38,696 nucleotides of DNA, taken from a virus. Positions 28,970-37,932 of this stretch are shown one piece after another. The stretch's first letter is position 1. The number at the start of each line of letters is the position of its first letter. The stretch lies in IMG/VR virus record IMGVR_UViG_3300036719_002531, positions 1 through 38,696 of that record, one strand, 5' to 3'. The translations under genes and the position numbers were made by a program. The notes below the pieces were generated by a model that saw nothing but the letters and a program-made list of their open reading frames with translations, ran no database searches and had not been told where the DNA came from.

Positions 28970-30478
28970 ATGGCATATAGCCGCCCAGGTGTTTACATTA
29001 GTGAACGCCTTCTACCAGCAACAATTCCTGCTGGTGTTAACGCTGATGCTGCTGGAGCCGTTGTTGCAGCCTTTGCACAAGGACCAGAAGCAGTAACTCG
29101 CGTTATTTCGTGGTACGAGTTCACCAAGTCGTTTGGTGGATACAACGCAACCTATCCAGCAACATTCCAAGTAGCAGCATTCTTCCAAAATGGTGGACGT
29201 GAACTATTTGTAAAGCGTATTCTTGCAGCAGATGCAGCCGCTGCAGACGTAGACCTAGTTAATGGCTCTGCTCAAATTGCAACTGTAACCGCTAAAAATG
29301 CAGGAACAGACGGCAACAATCTTCGTGTCGTAGTTACTGCAGGTCAAGTATCAAATACCTTTACTTTGACTCTTTATAAAGAGTCTGGTGTTGCTGGTAT
29401 TTCTGACGACATTCTTCTTGAGCGTTACGAAAACATCGTATTTGATGACGCAAATTCTAGTGATTTTGCTGAAACAGTAATTAACCTTGTTTCACCAAAC
29501 ATTGAAATTGAAGTTTTGTCAAGTGGGTTATCTGGAACAGACCCTGTATCTGCTACTTACCCACTTACAGGTGGTTCAAATGGAACAGCCGTAGCATCTA
29601 CTGATTACACCAACTACAAGGCTAGTGGTTCTTCAGTATTTGAAGGCTTCTCTTCTTTTGAACGCCCATTTGTTATGTTCCTTCCAAATGTAAACGCACT
29701 TGCTTCAGGTGTTACTGGAGTTTTTGATGCTGCAACATCTTGGGCAGAAGACAATAACGGATTCGTTGTCATCGATACTGACCCTGATTTGACAGTTGCA
29801 AACGCAATCAGTGCTGCTGGTGCACTTGCAGATACCAGCCATGCTGCTGTGTATTACCCACACTATTTTATTGCTGACCCACTGGGACGTGGCGCTGGTG
29901 CGCTTCGTAAGATTGGTCCAGCAGGTGCTGTAACAGGCCTATATCTAACAACAGATGCAACTCGTGGAGTCTTTAAGGCTCCTGCAGGCATCACAGTCTC
30001 TCTTCTCGGTGCCGTTGCTATGGAAAAAGCATTCACTTCATCTGAATTAGATTCAATGAACGCAAGTACTTCTCCAGTAAACCCAATTCGCAACATTCCT
30101 GGTGCAGGACTTGTTGTTATGGGAGCACGCACACTGAAGCAAGATGGAACAGCAAATAAGTATGTAAATATGCGCCGTTCTCTTATCTACATCCGTAAAG
30201 AACTGAAGAATCGTACAGAGTTTGCCATCTTTGAAAACAATGATGAGAACCTTTGGTCACGTATTCGCACAACTATCTCTGTATTCCTCGGTGAATATAG
30301 AAATCAGGGCGGTCTTCGTGGTGGAACAGACGCAGTTGCATTCTTTGTAAAGTGCGATGCTGAAAACAACACAGCCGCTCAAATTGCAAACGGAGAGGTT
30401 CACATCCAAGTTGGTGTGGCTCTTCAATACCCAGCAGAGTTCATCGTCATCGACCTCAGCCAAAAGACGCTGAACTAA
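28970..30478 (+). CDS. Contractile tail sheath protein
   Basis: The protein (502 aa) has the hallmarks of the phage sheath family. The N-terminus is AYSRPGVYISERLLPATIPA, followed by AVVAAFAQGPEAVTRVISWY and GGRELFVKRILAADAAAA. The C-terminal domain has PVNPIRNIPGAGLVVMGART, KYVNMRRSLIYIRKELKNRT, and GEVHIQVGVALQYPAEFIVI. Sheath subunits form the contractile outer tube, so this gene shows the phage is a myovirus type. AGGAG precedes the start. Confidence 0.92.
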   Translation: MAYSRPGVYISERLLPATIPAGVNADAAGAVVAAFAQGPEAVTRVISWYEFTKSFGGYNATYPATFQVAAFFQNGGRELFVKRILAADAAAADVDLVNGSAQIATVTAKNAGTDGNNLRVVVTAGQVSNTFTLTLYKESGVAGISDDILLERYENIVFDDANSSDFAETVINLVSPNIEIEVLSSGLSGTDPVSATYPLTGGSNGTAVASTDYTNYKASGSSVFEGFSSFERPFVMFLPNVNALASGVTGVFDAATSWAEDNNGFVVIDTDPDLTVANAISAAGALADTSHAAVYYPHYFIADPLGRGAGALRKIGPAGAVTGLYLTTDATRGVFKAPAGITVSLLGAVAMEKAFTSSELDSMNASTSPVNPIRNIPGAGLVVMGARTLKQDGTANKYVNMRRSLIYIRKELKNRTEFAIFENNDENLWSRIRTTISVFLGEYRNQGGLRGGTDAVAFFVKCDAENNTAAQIANGEVHIQVGVALQYPAEFIVIDLSQKTLN

Positions 30479-30497
30479 CCCGAAGGAGAAATAACTA

Positions 30498-31172
30498 ATG
30501 CCTACAATCGTTAACCCTAGGTCAAACCTAATAACTGACCCGTTACGTAACTTTAGGTTCTTGGTTTCGTTTATTCCACAGGACACCACAAACAATGCCT
30601 TAAAAGGCTTAGTAGGAGCACAAGCCACGACGTTTGGCTTTACTTCTGTTTCTGGTTTATCTGTGACAACCGATTCCATCCCTTACCGTGAAGGTGGATA
30701 CAACACCGTTGTACACCAGATTCCTGGTCAAACAACCTTCACACCAATCACGCTACAGCGTGGTGTAATTATTAACACAAAGCAGAACTGGGAATGGATG
30801 CGCAATCTATTCGCAACTGTTGCCTCTGGTGGTAGCACACGTGCACTTGGTCAAAACTTCCGTTGCGACCTTGAGATTCAGGTTCTATCTCACCCAATTC
30901 CTGCTGCTGGTGAAGATGATAATTCAACCGCAACAGACCACGTAGCCCTGCGTGCCCGCGTGTACAACGCTTGGCCAACTGCTGTGGCATACTCAGACCT
31001 CAACGCTGGTGATAACGCACTTCTTGTGGAGCAGATGACGCTCGTGCATGAAGGCTTTGACATCAATTGGGCACCTAACCTAACTCAAAATGCTCCAGCA
31101 TTTGGTGCTGGTGCACCTGCAGGAAGTAGTACTTCTGGCAGCGGCAGTGGCGGACTCCTACAAGTTCTCTAA
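30498..31172 (+). CDS. Tail tube protein, gp19-like
   Basis: The N-terminus (NPRSNLITDPLRNFRFLVSF, then GFTSVSGLSVTTDSIPYREG, GYNTVVHQIPGQTTFTPITL, and QRGVIINTKQNWEWMRNLFA) is typical of tail tube subunits of contractile tails. They stack into the hexameric inner tube that carries DNA and the tape measure. It follows the sheath gene with an AAGGAG site, the standard order. A C-terminal Gly/Ser-rich tail (GAPAGSSTSGSGSGG) is longer than usual and may be exposed. Confidence 0.9.
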   Translation: MPTIVNPRSNLITDPLRNFRFLVSFIPQDTTNNALKGLVGAQATTFGFTSVSGLSVTTDSIPYREGGYNTVVHQIPGQTTFTPITLQRGVIINTKQNWEWMRNLFATVASGGSTRALGQNFRCDLEIQVLSHPIPAAGEDDNSTATDHVALRARVYNAWPTAVAYSDLNAGDNALLVEQMTLVHEGFDINWAPNLTQNAPAFGAGAPAGSSTSGSGSGGLLQVL

Positions 31173-31189
31173 TCTAACAAAGGAACATA

Positions 31190-31996
31190 ATGTCGAAAAC
31201 AATTAGTGCAGCGGCTAATCCCGCATTGGCAAATGATTTGATTAAGAAGGCTATGGATGAAACTCCAAAGCCAGAACAAGAAGTAAAGTTAACACCCCCT
31301 TCGGATAATGTAGTGACCCTCCCTGGCGGCTATTTGACAGACGCTGGGGAGGTCATTACCGAAGCCGAAGTTCGGGAGTTGACTGGTGCAGATGAAGAAG
31401 CAATTGCTAAAGCAGCAAATGTTGGTCGTGCGCTTTTAACTATTTTGCAGAGAGGTACCGTTCGTATCGGTAACTTAAAAGCAGAAGAAAATGTGCTTGA
31501 TAACTTGCTTTCTGGAGACAGAGACACGCTGCTTTTGGCTATCTTCAAAGCAACCTTTGGACGCACAGCAGAGATTCAGGTTAACTTTGGTGGAGAAATT
31601 AAGCCAGTTGAAGTTGACCTAGATGTTGACATTAAGACCAAGTCTTTATCAGACCCTCTTAATGACCGTGTGTTTGAAGTACAAGGTAAGAAGGACACTT
31701 TTATTGTGCAGTTACCAACAGGTAAAGCACAAAAAGAGATTATTGCCAGTTCAGACAAATCTGCTGCTGAGTTAACGACCATCATGCTTGAGTACACGGT
31801 TGTTCAAATCAATGGCTCTCCAGTACTGAACAAACAACAGGTACGAAATCTTGGACTTGTTGACAGACGCAAGATTGTTGACGAAATAAACAAACGTATT
31901 CCTGGACCACAATTTGACAACATAACTGTAACTGACCCTGACACAGGAAGAGAGGTACAAGTGCCGATTAATTTCGGTACCTTGTTTCGATTCTAA
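31190..31996 (+). CDS. Tail assembly chaperone / baseplate hub assembly-like protein
   Basis: This 268-residue gene lies between tube and tape measure, the place of the tail assembly chaperone. The N-terminal part is acidic and flexible. An LLSGDRDTLLLAIFKATFGR segment (about 103-122) is like the GDRxxLLLAIRxxTFG element of gp26-type hub-assembly proteins. The C-terminal half is beta-rich, then NGSPVLNKQQVRNLGLVDRR and KIVDEINKRIPGPQFDN. The next gene lies in the +1 frame and could be reached by frameshifting, as in other phages. Role inferred from place and resemblance. Confidence 0.7.
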   Translation: MSKTISAAANPALANDLIKKAMDETPKPEQEVKLTPPSDNVVTLPGGYLTDAGEVITEAEVRELTGADEEAIAKAANVGRALLTILQRGTVRIGNLKAEENVLDNLLSGDRDTLLLAIFKATFGRTAEIQVNFGGEIKPVEVDLDVDIKTKSLSDPLNDRVFEVQGKKDTFIVQLPTGKAQKEIIASSDKSAAELTTIMLEYTVVQINGSPVLNKQQVRNLGLVDRRKIVDEINKRIPGPQFDNITVTDPDTGREVQVPINFGTLFRF

Positions 31997-32012
31997 GGTC
32001 ACGCCCTTTGGC

Positions 32013-32144
32013 ATGTTAATGGCTGATTGGGCAGCGTTAGTGAACTCCTTTGAAGGATGGACGCTAACAGAAATTAAAGCGCTTTCTCCACGAGAGCGTC
32101 AAAATTGGTTAGAAGTAGCCAAATACATTCGTAGAAAGGACTGA
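32013..32144 (+). CDS. Short chaperone-like ORF in shifted frame (43 aa)
   Basis: ATG 32013 opens a frame that reads MLMADWAALVNSFEGWTLTE, then IKALSPRERQNWLEVAKYIR. The LxxIKxLSPxERxNW pattern is like the second part of tail assembly chaperones. The frame is open back to 31932, inside the end of the preceding gene, so a +1 (or -2) shift near 31932-31996 would fuse the two. It is too short and compact to be random; it also could be translated on its own. Four bases separate its stop from the tape-measure ATG. Confidence 0.65.
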   Translation: MLMADWAALVNSFEGWTLTEIKALSPRERQNWLEVAKYIRRKD

Positions 32145-32147
32145 TGC

Positions 32148-34619
32148 ATGGCTAACAAAATGTTGACAAACATTCAGTCCGTTACTAATGGTGTTGCCAC
32201 ACTCACTCAAAAAGTTAATGAACTCTATGCTGCCGTTGACAAGGTATCAGGTGCTGCAGAAGGCGCTGTTGAAGGAGTTCAAGGTGCCCTTAGAAATATG
32301 GGCGGAACTGCACACCTTGGTTCAGCAACGTCTCGTCCTGGAACTGGCACTGATGGCGCTAGGTTTACACCAACTGGCGGAGGTATGCCGTCTTATTCCC
32401 AAATGGACGACGGAATGGGCAAGTTCAACTACAACCAATCTTCTTTTGGCGGTGGTTTTGGTGGAAGTTTTAGACAACAAAGTTACTGGGAAGCAGATGA
32501 CGGCGGTTTAAGTCAAGCAGCGGCTGGTGCTCAAAATACGGGCCTTGGTTTAGCAAAGATGGCTCTAGCGCCTGTTGCGGGTGCATACGCTGCGATGCCA
32601 GACCTTGCATTAACTATGCAACGCGAGATTGGTTACTATCAAGCAGCGTTGCGTGCTCCTGGAATAAACAGAGCACAATTCCAATCCCAGTTTATGGGAA
32701 GTATGAAGGGCGGAATGTCGAGCGTTGGCTCTGACTCTCTTGTTGCAGCATTACTGGCTGGTCGTGGATACACCCCAGGAACCTCCAACTTTACCCAAGC
32801 AGGACAAGAAGTTGCTGGAGCATACAGATATCTGGGAATAGAGAACGCCGCAGCGGCATCTGCTATCTCTGGTTTCCAGTCTGGTCCTATGGGAGCAAAT
32901 CTTTACCAATACGGCATCAGCACATACGATGCTCAGACTGGTAAAAACAGACCTGTTGGAGAAATTGCAAAAGATTTAATGGATTTGATGGCTCCTGGTG
33001 GAGTTAGTGGAGCAAAAGCAGTAAACGAGTCTTTCTTAAGAGGTGCACTTGGTGCAAACCTTAAAACTATGGGATTTGATGCTGCACAGCAAGAGATGAT
33101 TCGTCAAGCAATGGTTGACCTTTCTGAAGGAAGAAACCCAGATTTAAGAACAGCAAAGGCTGCAATTGGAAATGAAAACACAGTACTTGACTCTGCTGCT
33201 CGTTTAAATGTTTCTCAAACAGAGTTAATGAATGAAGCAGCAAAAGGAATGGTTGAAGGGTTTGAAAATGCTGCTGACACTGTAGAAGCATTTAATAAAG
33301 CCTTAAAGCCTGTTGCTGAAGAATTAGGTTATCTCAGAGGTTTTATTGGGGGTGTTGGCGGAACCAACGTTGGTCAAGGTCTTGCTACCTTTGCAACAGT
33401 GTTTACTGACGGCGTCAAACAGTTTATGACTGGTGTTAAACAATTCACAGACGCTATCCCATTTGTTGGAGGTGGCACTTCTGGTTTTGGCGCTGCATTT
33501 GGCGCAAGTATGTTGGGTGGCAAAGGTGGAGGAGCACCTGTCTCTGGAGCAGTTAGCGCACCTTATGGCGCTCAGGACAACTCTGGAATGTGGGCTGGAA
33601 CAAACGGTAAGCACACAGGTATCGACTACGCAGTTCCAAAGGGAACTCCAGTCATTGCTCAACTTCCAGGAAAAGTTTCTAGCGTAAACCCAGGTCCAGA
33701 TTACGGAACTGCCGTTGTTATTGACCATGCCAATGGTTATCAAACAATTTATGGTCATTTAAGTTCTCGTGATGTAAAAGTTGGAGATGAAGTAAAACCT
33801 GGACAAAAGATTGGTAAATCAGGAGATTCTGGAAATGTAACTGGTCCTCACTTACACTATGAAGTGCGAAAGGGTAAAAACAATCCAATAGACCCTAACA
33901 GCCTTGAAGGTTCTGCAGGAAATTTCTCAGCGTCAATGGCTGCTTACAGTCAAGATTTTGCATCTGCTATGTCTATAAAAGTAGGTAAAAAGTCCTCTTC
34001 TCCAAATAGCAGTTCTAGCGCTAATTATGTTTCAGTAAAGGGTACTGGAAGTGAGATTGATTGGGCAAAGAAGTTCTTAACAAAGATTGGTGCTCCAGTA
34101 AGCGAAGGTAATATTGGAGCCTTAACTACATGGATGAGATTTGAGGGAGGACATTGGAAGAACAGTGCGTCCTACAACCCTCTAAATACAACCCTTGATA
34201 TAAAGGGTGCTATTGGAAGCATGAACGAGGTTGGCGTAAAACGCTATGACTCATGGGAAACAGGACTTACCGCAACTGTAAAAACGCTTCTTGGCAATAA
34301 GTCTGTTGAACGCGGTTATGCAGACGTTGTCGCTGCATTCCAAAGTGATGCTGGAACTTCGGCTATTTTGAACGCAGTTAACAACTCTGCTTGGCTCAAT
34401 GGTAGGACAAACAGCCCAGGATACAAGTTTCCTCAAGGTGGAGGAACATCTGGTTTTGGCGCATCTTTACCGCAACCAGTAAATGAGCCTGGAACTAACA
34501 ATGTTTACATAACAGTTAAATTTGAACAACCAGATGACCAGTCTGCACGAAAGTTTGCTCAAATGGTAGAGACATACTTAAAACGTAGTAACAATAACTC
34601 AGCAATAGGGAGTGTTTAA
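32148..34619 (+). CDS. Tape measure protein with M23 peptidase and lysozyme-like domains
   Basis: The 823-residue protein sits after the chaperone pair. Its first 470 residues are helical and Gly/Ala-rich, as in tape measures. Residues about 475-585 are an M23 (LytM-type) metallopeptidase with the complete set of zinc-site residues: H489-TGI-D493 and H568-L-H570 (TGPHLHYEV). Residues about 630-755 are a second lysozyme-like or transglycosylase-like domain with WMRFEGGHW (E666 a likely acid), NPLNTT, and GVKRYDSWETGLTATVKTLL. The tape measure sets tail length; the two muralytic domains would cut the peptidoglycan when the tube passes the wall. The C-terminus (NNVYITVKFEQPDDQSARKF) resembles the tip that meets the baseplate. 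823 aa would imply a rather short tail. Confidence 0.85.
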   Translation: MANKMLTNIQSVTNGVATLTQKVNELYAAVDKVSGAAEGAVEGVQGALRNMGGTAHLGSATSRPGTGTDGARFTPTGGGMPSYSQMDDGMGKFNYNQSSFGGGFGGSFRQQSYWEADDGGLSQAAAGAQNTGLGLAKMALAPVAGAYAAMPDLALTMQREIGYYQAALRAPGINRAQFQSQFMGSMKGGMSSVGSDSLVAALLAGRGYTPGTSNFTQAGQEVAGAYRYLGIENAAAASAISGFQSGPMGANLYQYGISTYDAQTGKNRPVGEIAKDLMDLMAPGGVSGAKAVNESFLRGALGANLKTMGFDAAQQEMIRQAMVDLSEGRNPDLRTAKAAIGNENTVLDSAARLNVSQTELMNEAAKGMVEGFENAADTVEAFNKALKPVAEELGYLRGFIGGVGGTNVGQGLATFATVFTDGVKQFMTGVKQFTDAIPFVGGGTSGFGAAFGASMLGGKGGGAPVSGAVSAPYGAQDNSGMWAGTNGKHTGIDYAVPKGTPVIAQLPGKVSSVNPGPDYGTAVVIDHANGYQTIYGHLSSRDVKVGDEVKPGQKIGKSGDSGNVTGPHLHYEVRKGKNNPIDPNSLEGSAGNFSASMAAYSQDFASAMSIKVGKKSSSPNSSSSANYVSVKGTGSEIDWAKKFLTKIGAPVSEGNIGALTTWMRFEGGHWKNSASYNPLNTTLDIKGAIGSMNEVGVKRYDSWETGLTATVKTLLGNKSVERGYADVVAAFQSDAGTSAILNAVNNSAWLNGRTNSPGYKFPQGGGTSGFGASLPQPVNEPGTNNVYITVKFEQPDDQSARKFAQMVETYLKRSNNNSAIGSV

Positions 34620-36019
34620 TGTCTAGACAAACAACTTACGAAGATGCAGCCAAAACCGCTCTTGAAGCAAAAAAGAAGCAAGAAAATGAGCGTGCCAAAC
34701 AAAAGGCAAAAGACCAACAAAAACAAAAACTTGCTTCATTAAAGTCTGAGATTAACAAAATAGACGCACAATTAAAAGATGTAAAAGTGTTGATTGATAA
34801 TGAAGAATTTGTTTTAAACAAAGCAAAAAAAGATTATCAAGACTACTTCAAATTTGCTGCACCTAATGGATTGCAGAGTGAGTTAAACTCCTCTGAACTT
34901 GCTCAGTTGGCATTGTTGCAACAGCCCATAACTGTTGCCACAAATCGTTTAAAAGGCTACACAACACGAAGAACTAACCTAAATAATCAGAGAAAAGACA
35001 AAACAAAACAGATAAACGACACTGTAGGGGCAAGTGACCGTTCTAGAACACAGCAAACACAGACATCAAACACAAGCAGTTCACGGCCCCCTACAACAGG
35101 AGGCGGAAACGCAACTAACAGCACAGGTGGAGGCGTAGATGCTAAAGGACCTTATAGGTACAACCCACCGATGGTTAAATCTGCGTACTTTAATGCTGGA
35201 ATGGCTGCAAAAACTTTAGGAGATTCAGTTATCACTGCTCCTGGTTACGAGTCTGCACAAAATGCTTGGGGAGCAAACGGAAAGCATAGCCGTGGCGCAA
35301 TTCAAATGGACAAAAAGTTTGTTACTAAAGTTTTAAAAAAGAAAGACCCAACAGGTACCACTTTTACAAACTTTGATGACCAACTTTATGGGTTTAGATT
35401 CCTCTATAACCCAACGACTGTCAGTATGGGTTGGCAGATTAATACTGCAATGAATCCACAGTTTCTTGCAAGTGGAGACGATGAGTTTGTTCCTATTTCT
35501 GCTGGTCTGTTGTCAAGCGTAGTTGAATTTACCTTGTGGTTAAACCGTATTGAAGATATGAAGATTCTTTCAGACAAAGGAATTACCTCTAAAAACCCAT
35601 ACCCTTACCCACGCACCATCACCGCAAAAGATGAAACAGAGTTGTGGAAAAAAGGTACTATGTATGACCTTGAGTACTTATTTAAAACACTAAACGGACC
35701 TCATGCAACTTTCAAATCATCAATGTTGCAAGGGGATACCGCCGATAGAGGTTGGCTACGACCTGCAATCGTAGAACTTCACCTTGGTGCACAGATGAGG
35801 TACAAAGTTCGTATTCAAGACTTCTCAGTAAATCACATCATGTTTAACAGCAAGATGGTTCCAATTCTTTCAACTGTTAAGTTGACCTGTTTACGGTTCA
35901 ACGATTCTCCCGAAAGAAGTGGTGGAACAGGCCTCACCACATACACAACTCCAAGTGGTGGAACATCCTGGTCTGGTTCTCCTTCTCCTTCTGATTTACA
36001 AGCGGCAGGTTACCGATGA
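34619..36019 (+). CDS. Baseplate / CIS-tube-like protein with N-terminal coiled coil
   Basis: An N-terminal Lys/Gln/Glu coiled coil (residues 10-65) and a Ser/Thr/Gly linker (about 145-180) come before a beta-rich domain from about 186. This has a PTGTTFTNFDDQLYGFRFLY then NPTTVSMGWQINTAMNPQFL element, like the FxFNP-x-T pattern of tube-initiator or CIS-tube proteins. It also has LLSSVVEFTLWLNRIEDMKI and MRYKVRIQDFSVNHIMFNSK. It follows the tape measure (one-base overlap) and precedes the LysM-type baseplate gene, as in many contractile systems. Role is inferred from these features. Confidence 0.7.
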   Translation: MSRQTTYEDAAKTALEAKKKQENERAKQKAKDQQKQKLASLKSEINKIDAQLKDVKVLIDNEEFVLNKAKKDYQDYFKFAAPNGLQSELNSSELAQLALLQQPITVATNRLKGYTTRRTNLNNQRKDKTKQINDTVGASDRSRTQQTQTSNTSSSRPPTTGGGNATNSTGGGVDAKGPYRYNPPMVKSAYFNAGMAAKTLGDSVITAPGYESAQNAWGANGKHSRGAIQMDKKFVTKVLKKKDPTGTTFTNFDDQLYGFRFLYNPTTVSMGWQINTAMNPQFLASGDDEFVPISAGLLSSVVEFTLWLNRIEDMKILSDKGITSKNPYPYPRTITAKDETELWKKGTMYDLEYLFKTLNGPHATFKSSMLQGDTADRGWLRPAIVELHLGAQMRYKVRIQDFSVNHIMFNSKMVPILSTVKLTCLRFNDSPERSGGTGLTTYTTPSGGTSWSGSPSPSDLQAAGYR

Positions 36020-36291
36020 TATTTTTAGACAGCAGATACGCAGATGGTCGCCTTTATAAGGCTTACGACTCACGCACAGGAAAGTATCAATTATCTGTAA
36101 ATAGAACTTGGCCAAACTATGTAACTACATTTTTTTGGCATTACTGGGTAGAGACAGACAGACTTGATAACTTGTCTTTGCGTTACTTAGGAAAGCCAAA
36201 TTTGTGGTGGCGAATTGCAGATATAAATCCAGAAATTGTTGACCCATTTTCAATAGAGCCTGGAACACCTTTAAGGATTCCAAATGAATAG
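36016..36291 (+). CDS. Small LysM/gp53-like baseplate protein (91 aa)
   Basis: The C-terminal 45 residues (ETDRLDNLSLRYLGKPNLWW, then RIADINPEIVDPFSIEPGTP and LRIPNE) are a clear LysM-like module of the tail protein X/gp53 type, with the DxLxxIAxRYLG, LWWxIADxNP and PGxxLRIP elements. Such proteins help assemble the baseplate hub and may bind peptidoglycan. ATGA overlap with the upstream gene and an 8-base overlap with the hub gene support an operon. Confidence 0.8.
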   Translation: MIFLDSRYADGRLYKAYDSRTGKYQLSVNRTWPNYVTTFFWHYWVETDRLDNLSLRYLGKPNLWWRIADINPEIVDPFSIEPGTPLRIPNE

Positions 36292-37531
36292 GTCCTATCA
36301 ATATAGGAATGCAACTAGTTTTAAAGTTACATTTCCTGATTTTCCTTCTTTTAATACCTTGCCTCATAACTTCAGGCTTATTCAAAAAGCAGGAAAACAA
36401 GACGTTGTAGAAATAACTTATCCTAATTTCACCCCATTTTATCAACAGGCATTGAAGACTGGTGTTCCTTTAACCATATCGTGGACTAACGGATTAAACA
36501 CAAATATTTGGTATGGGTATGTGTACGACGTTAGCCCAACCCATCAACAGAGTTTAAAAAAGCCAGTAATGGTTAGAGGTATGGGTTCATCTTTTGGTCT
36601 AAAAGATATGGGCAATAAAATTTGGGTAAACAGAACAGCCACCGAGATAGTCACTGAAATAGCCCAAAAATTTAAACTTAAACCAAAAGTTACACCAAGC
36701 AAAATTAGGTTTTCTCAACAATCTATGGTTAACCATACCTACTGGGAAAAACTAAAAGAACTAGCCCACAGAGTAGGCTATGTGGTACAGATGAGTAAGA
36801 CAGAACTTCATTTTCATCCTCTTGATGTGATGATTGATAAGTTTGCAACTGTTATCCCTGTTCTCTATCATGATTGGGAAGAGAATCAAGTCGTTTCAAT
36901 CATGTCTCCTACCTTAGATACCTTTGTTCCTACAGTCGGAGACTCAACTGAGGGCGTTTATAGTAAAAGAGAAAAACAAGTATCAGGTATTGACCCATTA
37001 ACTGGAAAATCCTTTACTGCTTCTCATTCCCCAAGTGATTTTAAAAAAACGTTGAGAAAAGATGTAAGAAACACGCTCTTTAAAGAAAGCCTTAGTGGAA
37101 CCATGTCTTCTAGCCCAAGTATGGCTAGAGAGTTGTCTAAAGCACAGGCAGTGCTGTCTCACTACTCCTTACGTGCTGAAGGCAAGGGTCAGGGAGACCC
37201 CCTAATGGCTCCATACAGAACTGTTGAGGTAAATGGGACTGGAGACTTCACAGATGGTTTTTGGGTGATAGAAGATGTTGAACACTTCGTTACTCATGAT
37301 GGTCGGTATTACGTAGACTTTACCTGTATGTCTGATGGAACTGGGGCAAACAAAGGGGGAGTATTTAGACCTACAATGGCTGGCACAGTTCCAGTGAGAA
37401 ATTTAACCTTTGAAGCCTCTACAGAGGGTTTGAGTGCACCTACCTCTACTAGAATTAGCGCTACTACAACAATAGTGAACGCAAACTCCGTTGGGTACAC
37501 AGTTGCCCCTAGAAGATGGGTAGGTGCATAA
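36284..37531 (+). CDS. Baseplate hub protein (gpD/gp27-like)
   Basis: The 415-residue protein begins with a beta-rich domain (SFKVTFPDFPSFNTLPHNFR, ITYPNFTPFYQQALKTGVPL). It continues through GMGSSFGLKDMGNKIWVNRT, TATEIVTEIAQKFKLKPKVT, and the HTYWEKLKELAHRVGYVVQM segment, which is the familiar W-x2-L-x2-LA-x2-GY motif of late-control D hub proteins. The C-terminus has KAQAVLSHYSLRAEGKGQGD, then an APYRTVEVNGTGDFTDGFWV element. It forms the trimeric hub below the tail tube. A separate spike gene was not recognised before the wedge gene. Confidence 0.8.
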   Translation: MNRSYQYRNATSFKVTFPDFPSFNTLPHNFRLIQKAGKQDVVEITYPNFTPFYQQALKTGVPLTISWTNGLNTNIWYGYVYDVSPTHQQSLKKPVMVRGMGSSFGLKDMGNKIWVNRTATEIVTEIAQKFKLKPKVTPSKIRFSQQSMVNHTYWEKLKELAHRVGYVVQMSKTELHFHPLDVMIDKFATVIPVLYHDWEENQVVSIMSPTLDTFVPTVGDSTEGVYSKREKQVSGIDPLTGKSFTASHSPSDFKKTLRKDVRNTLFKESLSGTMSSSPSMARELSKAQAVLSHYSLRAEGKGQGDPLMAPYRTVEVNGTGDFTDGFWVIEDVEHFVTHDGRYYVDFTCMSDGTGANKGGVFRPTMAGTVPVRNLTFEASTEGLSAPTSTRISATTTIVNANSVGYTVAPRRWVGA

Positions 37532-37932
37532 TGGCCGAAAAAGCAATCTCCCTACCATTTGCAATAAACTCTTTTGGAAAAATAACAGACACTACGGAGC
37601 CTCAAAAGATATGGGGAGACAGAGTACGCTCTGTAATAGGCACAGCACTAAGAGAACGGGTCATGCAGCCTGAGTTTGGAACAGACATACCTTCTTCAGT
37701 TTTTGAAACAACAGAGGATGCTGACGCACAAATCAGAACAGAAGTAATTGCAGCCTTTAATTCTCAATTGCCATCTTTAACATTAGACGACGTAACGTCA
37801 ACCTTTGATGAGTTTTCAGGCGTAATGAACGTAGACATCATCTACGCATTACCTAACGACGAAGTTGTCAGTACATCTATCGGTTTAGTATCTATAGCAG
37901 GAACCGCCCCAATCTATGAGGAGTCACGATGA
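37531..37932 (+). CDS. Baseplate wedge protein, gp25-like (133 aa)
   Basis: The conserved core is WGDRVRSVIGTALRERVMQP then EFGTDIPSSVFETTEDADAQ, which matches gp25/GPW-type wedge proteins (RxxMxPxFGxxLxxxxFE). Gp25-like proteins join the hub to the wedge and start sheath assembly. I use ATG 37531, which overlaps the previous stop by one base; an in-frame ATG at 37516 would lie inside the preceding gene. Confidence 0.85.
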   Translation: MAEKAISLPFAINSFGKITDTTEPQKIWGDRVRSVIGTALRERVMQPEFGTDIPSSVFETTEDADAQIRTEVIAAFNSQLPSLTLDDVTSTFDEFSGVMNVDIIYALPNDEVVSTSIGLVSIAGTAPIYEESR

